Below, one piece after another: positions 31,235-40,561 of a stretch of DNA of 64,000 bases. A model generated the notes under the pieces. That model searched no databases, had not been told where the DNA came from, and worked only from the letters and a program-made list of their open reading frames with translations. The position numbers and the translations under genes were made by a program. This DNA is from Candidatus Phytoplasma solani (lineage in GTDB: Bacteria > Bacillota_I > Bacilli_A > Acholeplasmatales > Acholeplasmataceae). How positions within the stretch are numbered: position 1 is the stretch's first letter; every line of letters starts with the position of its first letter. The stretch lies in the NCBI RefSeq assembly GCF_041729705.1, contig NZ_CP103788.1, positions 496,001 to 560,000 of the forward strand, read 5' to 3'.

Positions 31235-32863
31235 TTATTTTATATTTTTGTTAGGTTTATAAGTTTTAGAAAGTTTACCTAAAGTGTCATAAACATCAAT
31301 CAAACAAGTTTTGTGCGAACTATCAAAAAAGTTAGTTCTAATTTTGTTGCCAGTTTTCGGATCAAATTGGGTAATATTTTTAATAAAACCATCGCGAGCA
31401 ATGTTAAATGAAAGTCCTATTCGTTTTAGTTCTGGTGACGAATACCCAAACTCTTGGATTAATTTTGACGAACAATTAAGGTTTAAGCATTTTTGAGGAG
31501 TAATTTTAAGTTCTCTTAACTCTAAACCTATGTTCGGTAATTGAATTAATTCATGAATTGTAAAACCGGCTTCTTTTAATTCTTTAATGGTACAACCAGC
31601 GTTTTTAAAATCTTGGAGAGTGTAGTTGGCATTCATTAAGTCTTTAATTTTTACTCCAGCAAATAAAAGTTGTTCCAAAGAAAATCCTTTTTCTTTTAAT
31701 TCATCAAGCGTATAACCAGCTTCGATTAATTCTTGAGCAGTAAAACGTAGATTTTTTAATTCTTCAATTAAATAACCAGCTTCTTTTAATTGTAAGATAG
31801 AAATACCATATTGATTTAATTCTTGCGGAGTATAACCGGTTTCTCGAAATTCTTGTAAACTGAAATTAGCCTCTTTTAATAATTCTTTGATTGAATATGA
31901 AGCTAGTTTTAATTCAGCCAAACTAAAACCCATTTCTTTTAAGTCGCGCGCACTAAAATTTGCATCATGTAATTCTTGCGGAGTATAACCGATCGCTTTG
32001 AAACCATATAGCGGAAATAAAGCATATCTGAATTGTATTGCACTAAAACCTGCATCATGTAATTCTTGCGGGCCAACACCAAGATAAAGCATTAGTTCTT
32101 TAACACTGAAGCCAGCTTTTTTTAATTGTAAAAGATTAAGACCAGCTTCTAATTTAATTCTATTAATTGTATATTTGAACCTTAGTTCTAAAGGGGTATA
32201 TCCGATTTGAATTAAATTAAAAATAGTGTAGCCATTTTGTTCTAATTCACTCAATTCAACAAAGTGTTTTTTGAAATCTTTGGCTTGATAACCGATTTGC
32301 TGAAAAATTTTATTATCAAGTTTAAGTTCGATCAGTTCTTTTGGGGTATAAACGTTTTTCAAATCTTTAGGAGTATATCCTGTTTCGATCATTTCGTGAG
32401 GAGTGTAACCGGCTTTTTTCAAAGCTTTTGTTTGGTATTCAGCCAATCTTAACTCTTGTATACTAAAACCTCCTTGTTTTAATTGTTTAGCACAAAATTT
32501 AGCTTTTTTTAATTGACAAGCGGTATAGCCTTTTTGTTTGAGTTCGTAAACACTAATTCCTTTTTTTTTAAAGTTCTTGATTTCGTTAATTATTTTTTGA
32601 TCGATATCATCTTTACTTTTTTCTAAATTTTTTAGCTGAAAGTTTGAATTTGCTTCAAGTTCTAAATTTGGCTTTTCTAATTTTTTATCAAGACAAATCA
32701 TTTTTTCTTCTGGTTTTAAAATTTGACTTATAGAAACTGATTCATTTGTTAGATTATCTACATAAAAAAAATTAAAAGCAGAAATTATTGCAAATAATAA
32801 AGTAATCAAAAACATTAGAATAAAGTAAATATAACGTTTTTTGGCATAAATATTAAAACCCAT
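31235..32863 (-). CDS. Membrane-anchored protein with tandem decapeptide-like repeats and a DUF2963-like tail
   Basis: The 542-aa protein has one membrane helix (residues about 10-33). From about 90 to 490 it carries some 35-40 imperfect units of about 10 residues with the pattern A-G-[YF]-[TS]-x-x-E-L-x-x, for example GYTPQELHDANFSARDLKE. The unit suggests a repeated short-helix solenoid, likely a protein-binding surface. The last 50 residues differ and read QFDPKTGNKIRTNFFDSS, the phytoplasma DUF2963-type motif. The anchor orientation would expose the repeats outside. I do not recognise a named family. No neighbour clarifies the role. Confidence 0.75.
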   Translation of the reverse strand: MGFNIYAKKRYIYFILMFLITLLFAIISAFNFFYVDNLTNESVSISQILKPEEKMICLDKKLEKPNLELEANSNFQLKNLEKSKDDIDQKIINEIKNFKKKGISVYELKQKGYTACQLKKAKFCAKQLKQGGFSIQELRLAEYQTKALKKAGYTPHEMIETGYTPKDLKNVYTPKELIELKLDNKIFQQIGYQAKDFKKHFVELSELEQNGYTIFNLIQIGYTPLELRFKYTINRIKLEAGLNLLQLKKAGFSVKELMLYLGVGPQELHDAGFSAIQFRYALFPLYGFKAIGYTPQELHDANFSARDLKEMGFSLAELKLASYSIKELLKEANFSLQEFRETGYTPQELNQYGISILQLKEAGYLIEELKNLRFTAQELIEAGYTLDELKEKGFSLEQLLFAGVKIKDLMNANYTLQDFKNAGCTIKELKEAGFTIHELIQLPNIGLELRELKITPQKCLNLNCSSKLIQEFGYSSPELKRIGLSFNIARDGFIKNITQFDPKTGNKIRTNFFDSSHKTCLIDVYDTLGKLSKTYKPNKNIK

Positions 32864-33328
32864 TTTAAAACATTTCTATTGTTTATACATTTAATATTCT
32901 ACGAATATTTTTCATTTAGTTCATAGTTAAAAACAAACACATTATTATTATAACTCATTATAGATTTTATCTAAACTAAAATAGTAAGTTTTTGCCTATA
33001 TTTTAATTTTTTTCAAAATTTGACATATTTACATTGTTTTAGGGTAGTAAAGATGCTATTATTAACTAAATTAACCATTTGCCAAAGTAGTAAAAATCTT
33101 TGACAATATAAAATCGGTTATCTAAATGAAAAAATAGAATAAATAATTACAGTAAATTCTAGGAGCGGATTGAGTCGAAAGAATTATAAATAATACGATA
33201 AATATAAGCAAATTCTAATATAGATAATCTCTAAAATAAGGCTAAAAAACAAAGTGATGTAATAACTAATTTGTTGTTAAAATTCCTATAATTGCAGTAA
33301 TCACAATAACAATTAATATAAATTTAAA
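32864..33328. other. Gene-free AT-rich stretch
   Basis: This is upstream sequence of the repeat-protein gene. No open frame, tRNA or strong hairpin is supported. It ends where an intron 5' fragment begins. Confidence 0.4.
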
Positions 33329-33411
33329 GGACACCGAAAAAACCTAAATATCATGCTATCTAACCAATAACCAGTGTCGATAAACATTGAATTGATATGG
33401 TTAGTTGAAGG
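33329..33411 (+). mobile_element. 5' fragment of a group II intron (copy E), plus strand
   Basis: GGACACCGAAAAAACCTAAA and the following 60 nt match the 5' end of the complete intron (36254-36170, minus strand), but on the opposite strand. Shared blocks include CTATCTAACCAATA and CGATAAACA. The match ends near 33411. Only the start of domain I remains. Confidence 0.65.
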
Positions 33412-33453
33412 CGTTATAAAAAAACTATAACTGTAAATGTTTTTGTTATTTAT

Positions 33454-33515
33454 TTTTATATATTTTATATATTTTATATATTTTATATATTTTATATATT
33501 TTATATATTTTATCC
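33454..33515. repeat. 9-bp tandem repeat
   Basis: About seven copies of ATATATTTT lie in a row. The repeat creates a spurious frame of repeating Ile-Tyr-Phe that I do not accept as a gene. Confidence 0.8.
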
Positions 33516-33811
33516 TTGTTTTTTGCTTTTGTTTTTGTTATAATCGGAAATGTAAGAATATTTTATTATTTTTAATTTTTACGTTTATTATCAAAAATAA
33601 CATAAATAAACGAAGAACATTTAATGGACTTTTTTTATCTTTATTCGAAAAAATTTTTTTGAATAAAGAAATTTTTTGATTTCATTCAAATGATGATACT
33701 ATATTTTCAAAATTTTTGATTCTAATAATATTAATTTATACGGATAGATTAATTGCGTTTCAACAATGGGATTTGTGTTTCCATTGTATGTATTACAATC
33801 AGCCCCCGTCC

Positions 33812-33846
33812 AAACCGTACGAGCAAGTTTCCAAGCATACGGCTTT
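33812..33846 (-). ncRNA. Group II intron domain V (copy B)
   Basis: This is a 35-nt catalytic hairpin with pairing CCGTA/TACGG, a two-base bulge region and a GAAA tetraloop. In copy D (46464-46498) the outer pair changes to CCGTG/CACGG, a compensating substitution that supports the fold. Confidence 0.8.
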
Positions 33847-33891
33847 CCATAATTTACTCCCTTTCGAGAACTAATTTTGCCTTACGGCTGA

Positions 33892-35637
33892 TTAGCTATT
33901 TATTCTTTTTTGTTCTTTTATTTTGTTATTTAATCTGATATCATGCATTTGTTGGTTCGTAATATTTCTATGACAATCTATGCATAACACTTTTGTACTC
34001 TTATTCATCACGCTTTTGCGGTTTTCATTGCGAACCGTACCAATGTGATGGATTTGAAGTTGGGTTGTTTTGCCGCATTTCTCACATATTTCCGCTTTAA
34101 GGCGGTCTGTTAGATTCGTACGACCTTGGAATAGATAAGGATTGATGATGATATCGGGATTTTTCTTACAACTACGCATTTTCTTAATCTTATCCCAAGG
34201 GTAAACAATCCATGACTCATATCTGGTTTTCCCTTTGTTTAAATAAGGAATTGACCAAGTTGTGCTACGATTAAACTTTTTTCGCACTTTGGCAATTGCC
34301 GTTTTGTGTTTCCTTGCCAAAGTTTTCAAACAACTATACTCAGCTAGATAGGTTAGATGGGTTAATGCATTTAGATTGTTAGCTAAACAAAAGTATTGGA
34401 TGATTCCACGTACGATTGTCTTATAAGTGCGTATTATTTCTAATTCGTCCCTATTTGCTAATGTTTCATCATGCTTAACCTTTCCTCTTCTTAACCAATT
34501 GTATTCATATCCATATTCCTTGGCTTTTGCTTTGGGAACTTGGATTTGTACCCGACCGTTTAGGGATTTTTTGTGGGTTTTTTCGGTGAGTTTACTACTG
34601 GTTGGATTTACCCTAATCATGTAGGATAGAAACCTTGTGCCCTTATTGGCTTTTACAATTTTTGATTTATCTTTACTAACTGTCAGTTTTAAATCTTGTT
34701 CTAGCCATTGAGTCACTTGGTTTTTAATAGTTTCAGCTTTGTCATATTTCCCTTTAATTCCTATGATAAAATCATCGGCATATCGGATATATTCAACTCT
34801 TGTTTTTGGATTTAGGTTAATTTGACTATCAATCCCCAATTTATGATGCATTCCCTGACGGTATGTTTTTCCATATCCTGGGTTTGCTTTCCTTATTGGT
34901 GTTCCTTCTTTAATTAGTTCGTCCATTTTGATGTCAATGTAATGTAAATATACATTGGCAAGTAATGGGGAGATGATTCCTCCTTGTGGAGAACCAGATA
35001 AAGATTCGTATTTGATGCCATCTTTCATGAACCCAGCTTTTAACCACTTGTTAATGGTTGAAAGAGTTTTATTCTTGCGTATAAACTTCGTCAAGGTTTT
35101 CATAAGAGTTTCATGATTGATTGTGTCAAAATAACCTTTAAGGTCAATTTTGATGATATAATCAATTCCCTTAAATCTCTGTTTGACGCGTTTGATTGCA
35201 TCAAGACAGGATTTTTTGGTTCTAAATCCAAAACTCCATTCTAAGAATTGATTTTCAAGATAAGGAGTTAAGAGTTGTTCAAGGCTTCTTTGGACTATTC
35301 TATCTTTTATGGTAGGTATTCCAAGAGGTCTAACCTTATCGTTGTCTTTGGGAATGAATATTCTTTTAACAGGCTTTGGATTGTACTTGTTACTGATGTA
35401 TTCCTTGTGATATCTTTCTAATTTTTTAAGATTGAGACTGTCAATTGTATTACCATCAATTCCAGGTGTACCCGCACCTTTGTTGGTTGCAATTTTGTTA
35501 AATGCAATTAACGTGTTATGTAGATTATTCATTCCTTGCTGTAATTCTCTTTTTAGAGGATAGTTATTTGTAGAACAATATAGGATCTTATTCAATGTTC
35601 GCGAAAGCTTAGTTTCATTTGAAACAGTTGTTGACAT
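33892..35637 (-). CDS. ltrA: Group II intron reverse transcriptase/maturase with HNH endonuclease
   Basis: This intron-encoded protein helps splicing and copies the intron into new sites. The 581-aa protein has RT motifs RT0-RT7, including GIPTIKDRIVQ, GYFDTINHE, SGSPQGGIISPLL and the catalytic YADD (about 286-289). It also has a maturase X domain (RGIIQYFCLANN) and a C-terminal HNH module (CEKCG ... IHHIG ... CIDCHRN, about 515-560). ATG 35637 is preferred to the in-frame TTG at 35646 because GGAG sits 9 nt before it. All domains are complete, so it is probably functional and could act in trans on ORF-less copies. Confidence 0.93.
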   Translation of the reverse strand: MSTTVSNETKLSRTLNKILYCSTNNYPLKRELQQGMNNLHNTLIAFNKIATNKGAGTPGIDGNTIDSLNLKKLERYHKEYISNKYNPKPVKRIFIPKDNDKVRPLGIPTIKDRIVQRSLEQLLTPYLENQFLEWSFGFRTKKSCLDAIKRVKQRFKGIDYIIKIDLKGYFDTINHETLMKTLTKFIRKNKTLSTINKWLKAGFMKDGIKYESLSGSPQGGIISPLLANVYLHYIDIKMDELIKEGTPIRKANPGYGKTYRQGMHHKLGIDSQINLNPKTRVEYIRYADDFIIGIKGKYDKAETIKNQVTQWLEQDLKLTVSKDKSKIVKANKGTRFLSYMIRVNPTSSKLTEKTHKKSLNGRVQIQVPKAKAKEYGYEYNWLRRGKVKHDETLANRDELEIIRTYKTIVRGIIQYFCLANNLNALTHLTYLAEYSCLKTLARKHKTAIAKVRKKFNRSTTWSIPYLNKGKTRYESWIVYPWDKIKKMRSCKKNPDIIINPYLFQGRTNLTDRLKAEICEKCGKTTQLQIHHIGTVRNENRKSVMNKSTKVLCIDCHRNITNQQMHDIRLNNKIKEQKRINS

Positions 35638-36254
35638 ATTTATCAACTCCTTCCTTGATTACAGTGAATAAATAGTAAATTACTAGCTACTTTCGCCTTG
35701 TAAAGGTTATTAACCTTCGCCCTGGTGGGTCATTTTGTTAGCATATTCCAATGTTAACTTTGAATTATCCACGACTATTAAATAGCTTCTTTATCCTTGA
35801 GCGTCTCGGCATTTATTCCTTGACTTGTTAATTAAATAACTAGCTTTTAGGATTCTCCAAGTTACTCTAAATATCTACCTTTGTCCTTTAGGTGAAGTAA
35901 CCGCTTATGTTTTAACGTCTTTCCTGACTGTCGGTGAGATTCCAGGCTTTCTGTTAATTAGATAAACTAACCAAGACAAATAATATATCCTGTTAGACTC
36001 TGGACTATACGGCTTCAGTAGTTTGCGTATTAGGTTCTAAGATTACATCTGCTTTCCTTCTTAGACCATTTCAGGCTTATCCATGGGACAATTTGGTGGC
36101 GGTATCCTCTTGACTAACTACTTCGTCTCAATCCGCTTTTATGGTCTGCTGTAATCCATTATTCTTTCGTTTAACGGACCGACCATATCCATTCAGTGTT
36201 TATCGGCACTGGCTATTGGTTAGATAGCTCGATATTTAGGCCTCTTTGGCGCCC

Positions 36255-36436
36255 AGATTTGTTTATTTGATAATTTTATTTATAATATGAAAAGTTATAA
36301 AGTGCAATGTTATAAAAAAATAATGTTTTTAAAATTTTGAAAATATAGTTAAATAATTTGACTTAAATAAAAAAATATTTATTTTTGTAATTATTTTTTA
36401 TTTTATTAAAAAAAATAAGGAGAAGTTTAAAATAAT
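36255..36436. other. Intergenic region before the NlpA-like genes
   Basis: This is AT-rich sequence between the intron 5' end and the next gene. AAGGAG at 36417-36422 is the likely ribosome site, although its 14-nt spacing is long. Confidence 0.4.
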
Positions 36437-37315
36437 ATGAATTGTTTTTGTAAAAAAAAAATAATTAAAATAGCTAGCCCTATTCAAAGTGTTATAAATA
36501 CTTTAAATAAAGCAAAGGAATTATATGCTTCGCAGGGCATAGATCTTCAAGTTATTAAAACTAATTTCACTGAAGAAAGTGGCGAACTACTTATAAACGG
36601 AACGGTTGATGGTCTTATTTATGCTAATGTGCATGTTTTAAAAAATTTTAATAAATGTTTAAAATCGCAGAACAAAGAAACTTTAGCTTACGTACAACCT
36701 TTTTACCATTCTAAATACGGTTTATATTGTAATAAAAAAAATTCAAAAAAACTTTGGAATTTAGACGAAGTCAAAAAACATAAAAATTTAAAAGTGTTGT
36801 TGGCTGTGGCTTTTTCTTATATAGAACCTTGTGATACTTCGCGTTCACTTTTATTGTTAAAAAATTTAAATCTTATTCAAATTCAAGATTCTATTATTAA
36901 GACAAAAAAATTAAGTTTGAATTTTTCTGATATTAAAAACCCTTATAGATTAGAATTTTTGAAAACTTCTCAAATTCCTCATCAATTTGAACAAAATCCT
37001 GATCAATTTGATTTAATGGCTAATTGGCCCGCTTTTATGAAATATAATGATGATTTTATAAGAATAGGCTCTAATATCGACAATGATAAAGAACCTACAG
37101 ATGAATTAGTAGAATCTTATGCAATAGCTTTAGCTTGTAGAAAAAATAACGAAAACAGTGAAGAAATTCAAATAACAAAACAGATTTTGAAAAACCCAGC
37201 AATTAAAGAATTTCACGTAAATCAAAACAATAATAATAACGAAGAAAAAGATTATGTTATGATTGAAAATCCTGATGCTTTAAAACAAAGAATTATTAAA
37301 AATTGGTTAATGTAA
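36437..37315 (+). CDS. NlpA/MetQ-like binding protein without signal peptide (first copy)
   Basis: The 292-aa protein resembles the NlpA (MetQ) family of methionine-binding proteins. The family hallmark is seen near residues 128-150 (CDTSRSLLLLKNLNLIQIQD, cf. NxxRALLLLEKAGLIKL), followed by the DIKNPYRLEFLKTSQIP strand and a C-terminal VESYAIALACRKNN strand. Unlike true MetQ it starts directly at the first beta strand (KKIIKIASPI), with no hydrophobic signal or lipobox, so it looks cytoplasmic or 5'-truncated. No MetNI genes are nearby. It is a paralogue of the next gene. Function is uncertain. Confidence 0.7.
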   Translation: MNCFCKKKIIKIASPIQSVINTLNKAKELYASQGIDLQVIKTNFTEESGELLINGTVDGLIYANVHVLKNFNKCLKSQNKETLAYVQPFYHSKYGLYCNKKNSKKLWNLDEVKKHKNLKVLLAVAFSYIEPCDTSRSLLLLKNLNLIQIQDSIIKTKKLSLNFSDIKNPYRLEFLKTSQIPHQFEQNPDQFDLMANWPAFMKYNDDFIRIGSNIDNDKEPTDELVESYAIALACRKNNENSEEIQITKQILKNPAIKEFHVNQNNNNNEEKDYVMIENPDALKQRIIKNWLM

Positions 37316-37361
37316 ATATTCTGGTTTATTTAAAAATCAAGGAAAGTATATAATAAAAAAT

Positions 37362-38291
37362 ATGAATTCACGTATCGAGAAAAGAAAAAAAATAATTAAA
37401 ATAGCTACTCCTTTTTCATCTACTTTTAAAACTCTACAAAAAGCTAAAAATTTAATTCAAGAAGACTTTGAATTAGAAGTTTTTTCAGAACAACAATTAA
37501 GAGATAAATTTCAAACATCTTGTAATGATGCTTTGGTTCAAGGTATCGTAGATGTTACTATTTCTAATAATTTTCATACTATGACAGCTTATAATGAATT
37601 TATAAATTGCCAAAATCAAAAAAAATTAGAATTTATTGTTCCTTTTTTTCATCCTAAGTATGGTTTATATATTAATAATAAAAATGAATTAAATTTAAAA
37701 ACTTTAGAAGATGTTAAAAAACATATGGGTTTAAGAGTTTTATTTGCGCCTTTTAATGACATTTTTACTGCGCCTTGTGACTTTTCTCGTTCTCTTTTGT
37801 TATTAAAAAAATTAAATTTAATTCAAATAGATGACGAAGTTATTAAACAAAAAGGTTATGATCTAAATTTAGATCATATTAAAAATATTTATGATTTTGT
37901 TTTTATTAAAACAAATAATATTATTAGAGTAGCAGAATTGTTTAGCGATTATAAAAAATATGATTTAGCTATTAATTGTCCAGGTTTAATGAAAAATAAT
38001 CCTAATTTTAAAAGAATTGGTTCTATTGGGGTAGGCGAAAAAGAAGAACATGAACCTTCAGATATCGCTTTTACTTCTTACGCAATTATATTAACTTCTA
38101 GAAAAGATAACAAAAATGATGTTAAAACTAATGTTGTAAAAGAATTTTTACAAAAAGAAGAAGTTAAAGAAATTCAATTCAAAGAAGGTGGTCAAATAGA
38201 TAAAGATTATATTATGATTAATAATCCAGAACAATTGAAAGAAGATATTTTAAAATGCAATTTCAAAAAAGATTTTTTTTGTGCATATTGA
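37362..38291 (+). CDS. NlpA/MetQ-like binding protein without signal peptide (second copy)
   Basis: The 309-aa paralogue of the preceding gene shares the same start (KKIIKIATPFSS), the CDFSRSLLLLKKLNLIQIDD hallmark and the tail DKDYIMINNPEQLK. It again lacks any signal peptide or lipobox. Both copies share the FFHPKYGLY / FYHSKYGLY segment. The 46-nt spacing and an AAGGAAAG site suggest co-transcription. Parallel loss of the export signal in both copies suggests it preceded the duplication. Confidence 0.7.
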   Translation: MNSRIEKRKKIIKIATPFSSTFKTLQKAKNLIQEDFELEVFSEQQLRDKFQTSCNDALVQGIVDVTISNNFHTMTAYNEFINCQNQKKLEFIVPFFHPKYGLYINNKNELNLKTLEDVKKHMGLRVLFAPFNDIFTAPCDFSRSLLLLKKLNLIQIDDEVIKQKGYDLNLDHIKNIYDFVFIKTNNIIRVAELFSDYKKYDLAINCPGLMKNNPNFKRIGSIGVGEKEEHEPSDIAFTSYAIILTSRKDNKNDVKTNVVKEFLQKEEVKEIQFKEGGQIDKDYIMINNPEQLKEDILKCNFKKDFFCAY

Positions 38292-38338
38292 TTTCTTAAA
38301 AAACTATTTAAAATAGAAACTTTTTTCTTTTTTTATAC

Positions 38339-39265
38339 GGATAGATCAATTGCCTTTTGCCGTTTTTTTAAAGTCTACTATGATTCGCCCATCGTTCGAA
38401 TGAAGTGGAGCAAGTTTCGAAGCACACGGCTTTCTACAAACTTTGCAGATTTTTATTAGTCAACATTAAATTTTTGAGGTTCTTAGGGTTGTTAGAATCA
38501 CTTTGTTTTATCCCTTAAATTGCAGTTTTTTTTATTTTGGAAACCCATTTTTAGGTTTGTTTTACTTCTTTTACATTATCACCTCTTTGATTGCAAATAT
38601 GTTTGTTAGGAAATCTACATACTGTTTGTTGGTAGTTTACTGACTTCTTTTATCTTATAAAGGTTGTTAAGTTTTATCGCAGAAAGTCGATTGTCCTTAT
38701 TATTCCAAATAAGGTTTTAATTTTTTGACTACTAAATAACTTCTTTATTCTTGAACGTCTCGGCGTTTATTTTTTGACTTGTTAATTTAATAACTATTTT
38801 TAGGATTGTCTAAGTTACTCTAAATATTTATCTAGTTTGTTAGGTGAGATTATTACTTATGTTTTTTATGACGTCACTGATATATAGGTGCCCATAAGGC
38901 GTGTTCTGAGTTTTTCTTATCTTTTATGACTGTCGACAAGATTTTCAGGTTTTTTCAATTGATAAACTAACTCAGATAAAACTACAATCTTGTTAGATGT
39001 TTTTCTTTCGGGAGTTTTTTTGGTAGCTTTTTGCTCGATAGGCGAAATTATTACAGCTGTTTTGTCTTTTTAGGACATTACAGACTTATCTTTTAGACAA
39101 TTTGGTTGTGTGGAATTATTTTGACTAACTATTTTGTTTCAACCCGCTTTTATGAGTTGCTGTAATTTGTTATTTTTTCAAATAACTGAACGACTATATC
39201 TACTTAAAGAAAAGGTTTTGATTGGGGTTTCTGGCTATTTTGGTTTTTAGGCCTCTTTGGTACCT
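38339..39265 (-). mobile_element. Degenerate ORF-less group II intron (copy C)
   Basis: It begins with the same 3' block (GGATAGATCAATTG on the plus strand) and ends with GGCCTCTTTGGTACC, the counterpart of the complete intron's 5' end. The RT gene is missing. Domain V is disrupted near 38394-38433. A small insertion of about 60 nt lies near 38868-38930. It sits immediately downstream of the second NlpA-like gene. Confidence 0.7.
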
Positions 39266-39295
39266 TTAATTCATTTATATAAAAAGAATCTTATT

Positions 39296-39484
39296 ATGAT
39301 TCTTGTATTTTTTGTTGTAATTCATTTTTTCATGTTAAACTATAAATATTTTATAATATCGTTTTCATGCGGTAATGTTTTGACATACTGGTCGCTTTTC
39401 TTTGTTTTTATAGTTATGTCTATTGGAAGTTATTTTAGTTATGAACATAAGGAAAAATCATTGAATTTTTTCATTTTACTTTGA
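39296..39484 (+). CDS. Possible small membrane protein
   Basis: This 62-aa frame from ATG 39296 has two hydrophobic segments and a short charged end. No clear ribosome site is present, and it starts only about 30 nt after the intron boundary. It could be chance or the end of a disrupted gene. Confidence 0.25.
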   Translation: MILVFFVVIHFFMLNYKYFIISFSCGNVLTYWSLFFVFIVMSIGSYFSYEHKEKSLNFFILL

Positions 39485-39515
39485 GTAAAACTCAAAAAAT
39501 AAAATTCATAAAAAC

Positions 39516-39547
39516 AAGATTATTTTAAAAAATAATCTTCTTTTTTT
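39516..39547 (+). terminator. Terminator before the ABC transporter operon
   Basis: AAGATTATTTT / AAAATAATCTT form a stem with a short loop and are followed by C-T7. A smaller GAGT-ACTC stem lies just upstream (39482-39494). Confidence 0.7.
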
Positions 39548-39661
39548 ATAAATTATGTTAAAATTAAAATATCATTAAAATTTTTTTGCTTTTTTTAATG
39601 ATAATAATAAATCACTTAATAGCTCAGTATCAAAAAAAAGAAAGAAAGAGGAAACCATTAA

Positions 39662-40555
39662 TTGAATTATTTAAACAATCTTAATAAAAGACAAAAAACT
39701 ATTTTAGCTACTGTTAGTAGTTTGATTTTATTATTGGCAATAGTGCTTGGAATTTGCTGGAAAAAAGGCTATTTTGAAAGCAAAAGTTCGCAATCACAAG
39801 AAAAACTTACAGTTGGAATGGAAGTTGATTATTGGCCTTTTAATGGGGCTTTTGCAAGTGCGAAAGAAGATACTTGTCCGGTTGACGGAAGCACATCTTT
39901 GCATGCTTATGGTTATGATGTGTTAGTGGCTCAAAAAATAGCAACTAAATTAAAACGTCGTTTAGTTATTAAAAAGATTGCGTTTGATGGATTAATTCCA
40001 GCTTTGCAAAATGGAGAAATTGATTTAATCATTGCTGGAATGACTGCTACTGCTGGAAGAAAAGATGAAGCTGATTTTAGTAAAGCTTATTTAACCCCAA
40101 CTGTGCAAGTAATCTTTAAAAAAAGTTTAAACGCCACAAATTTAGCTGATTTAAAAAATGTTAGGATTGAAGCGCAACAAGGCACCACTTACACTACACA
40201 TAACGCAATAACTAGTAATTTTGAAACTCTTAAACCTAATTATGACAGTTATACTGCTTTGGAAGAGGCTTTGAAAACAGACGCAATCGATGGATATATT
40301 GCTGAATTAGCTCCAGCCCAATTTTTTTTAAAACAAAATCCAGATATAGCTCAAAGCTTAGTAATTCCAGGTTTTGATTTTTCTTCCGAACCTTTAAGTA
40401 TTGGAGTTAAAAAAAACAATACTACATTATTACAACAAGTAAATGAAGCAATAACAGCTACTGGTTTAGACCAACCAACCAATCAAACCAATTGGATGAA
40501 GCAAGCTATTGAAAAAATAGTTGAATATACAAGACGTGAAAGAGAAATTAATTAA
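39662..40555 (+). CDS. artI: Amino-acid ABC transporter substrate-binding protein
   Basis: The 297-aa protein belongs to SBP family 3, which binds polar or basic amino acids outside the membrane. It has an N-terminal hydrophobic segment (residues about 13-33) that may act as an anchor. The hallmark GYDVLVAQKIATKL (near 85) is followed by FDGLIPALQNGEIDLIIAGMT (about 105-125). Start TTG 39662 is supported by AAAGAGGA about 10 nt upstream. Downstream lie its permease and ATPase. The precise amino acid cannot be read from the sequence. Confidence 0.88.
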   Translation: MNYLNNLNKRQKTILATVSSLILLLAIVLGICWKKGYFESKSSQSQEKLTVGMEVDYWPFNGAFASAKEDTCPVDGSTSLHAYGYDVLVAQKIATKLKRRLVIKKIAFDGLIPALQNGEIDLIIAGMTATAGRKDEADFSKAYLTPTVQVIFKKSLNATNLADLKNVRIEAQQGTTYTTHNAITSNFETLKPNYDSYTALEEALKTDAIDGYIAELAPAQFFLKQNPDIAQSLVIPGFDFSSEPLSIGVKKNNTTLLQQVNEAITATGLDQPTNQTNWMKQAIEKIVEYTRREREIN

Positions 40556-40561
40556 AAGATC

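Larger units (their letters stand above)
33742..36254 (-). mobile_element. Full-length group II intron with maturase gene (copy B)
   Basis: The non-coding RNA parts surround a reverse-transcriptase gene. Near the 3' end, domain V is well formed at 33812-33846: on the minus strand AAGCCGTATGC ... CGTACGGTTT with a GAAA-type loop and the AGC triad. The 5' end reads GGGCGCCAAAGAGGCC, close to but not matching the usual GUGYG start. The 5' and 3' ends are shared with the copies at 15519, 38339 and 46380, which defines the element. It may be mobile or recently so, since the maturase is intact. Confidence 0.85.

Noticed and set aside
33437-33679. 80-aa hydrophobic frame
   Set aside because: Most of it is a translation of the ATATATTTT tandem repeat (Ile-Tyr-Phe repeats), and no ribosome site is present.
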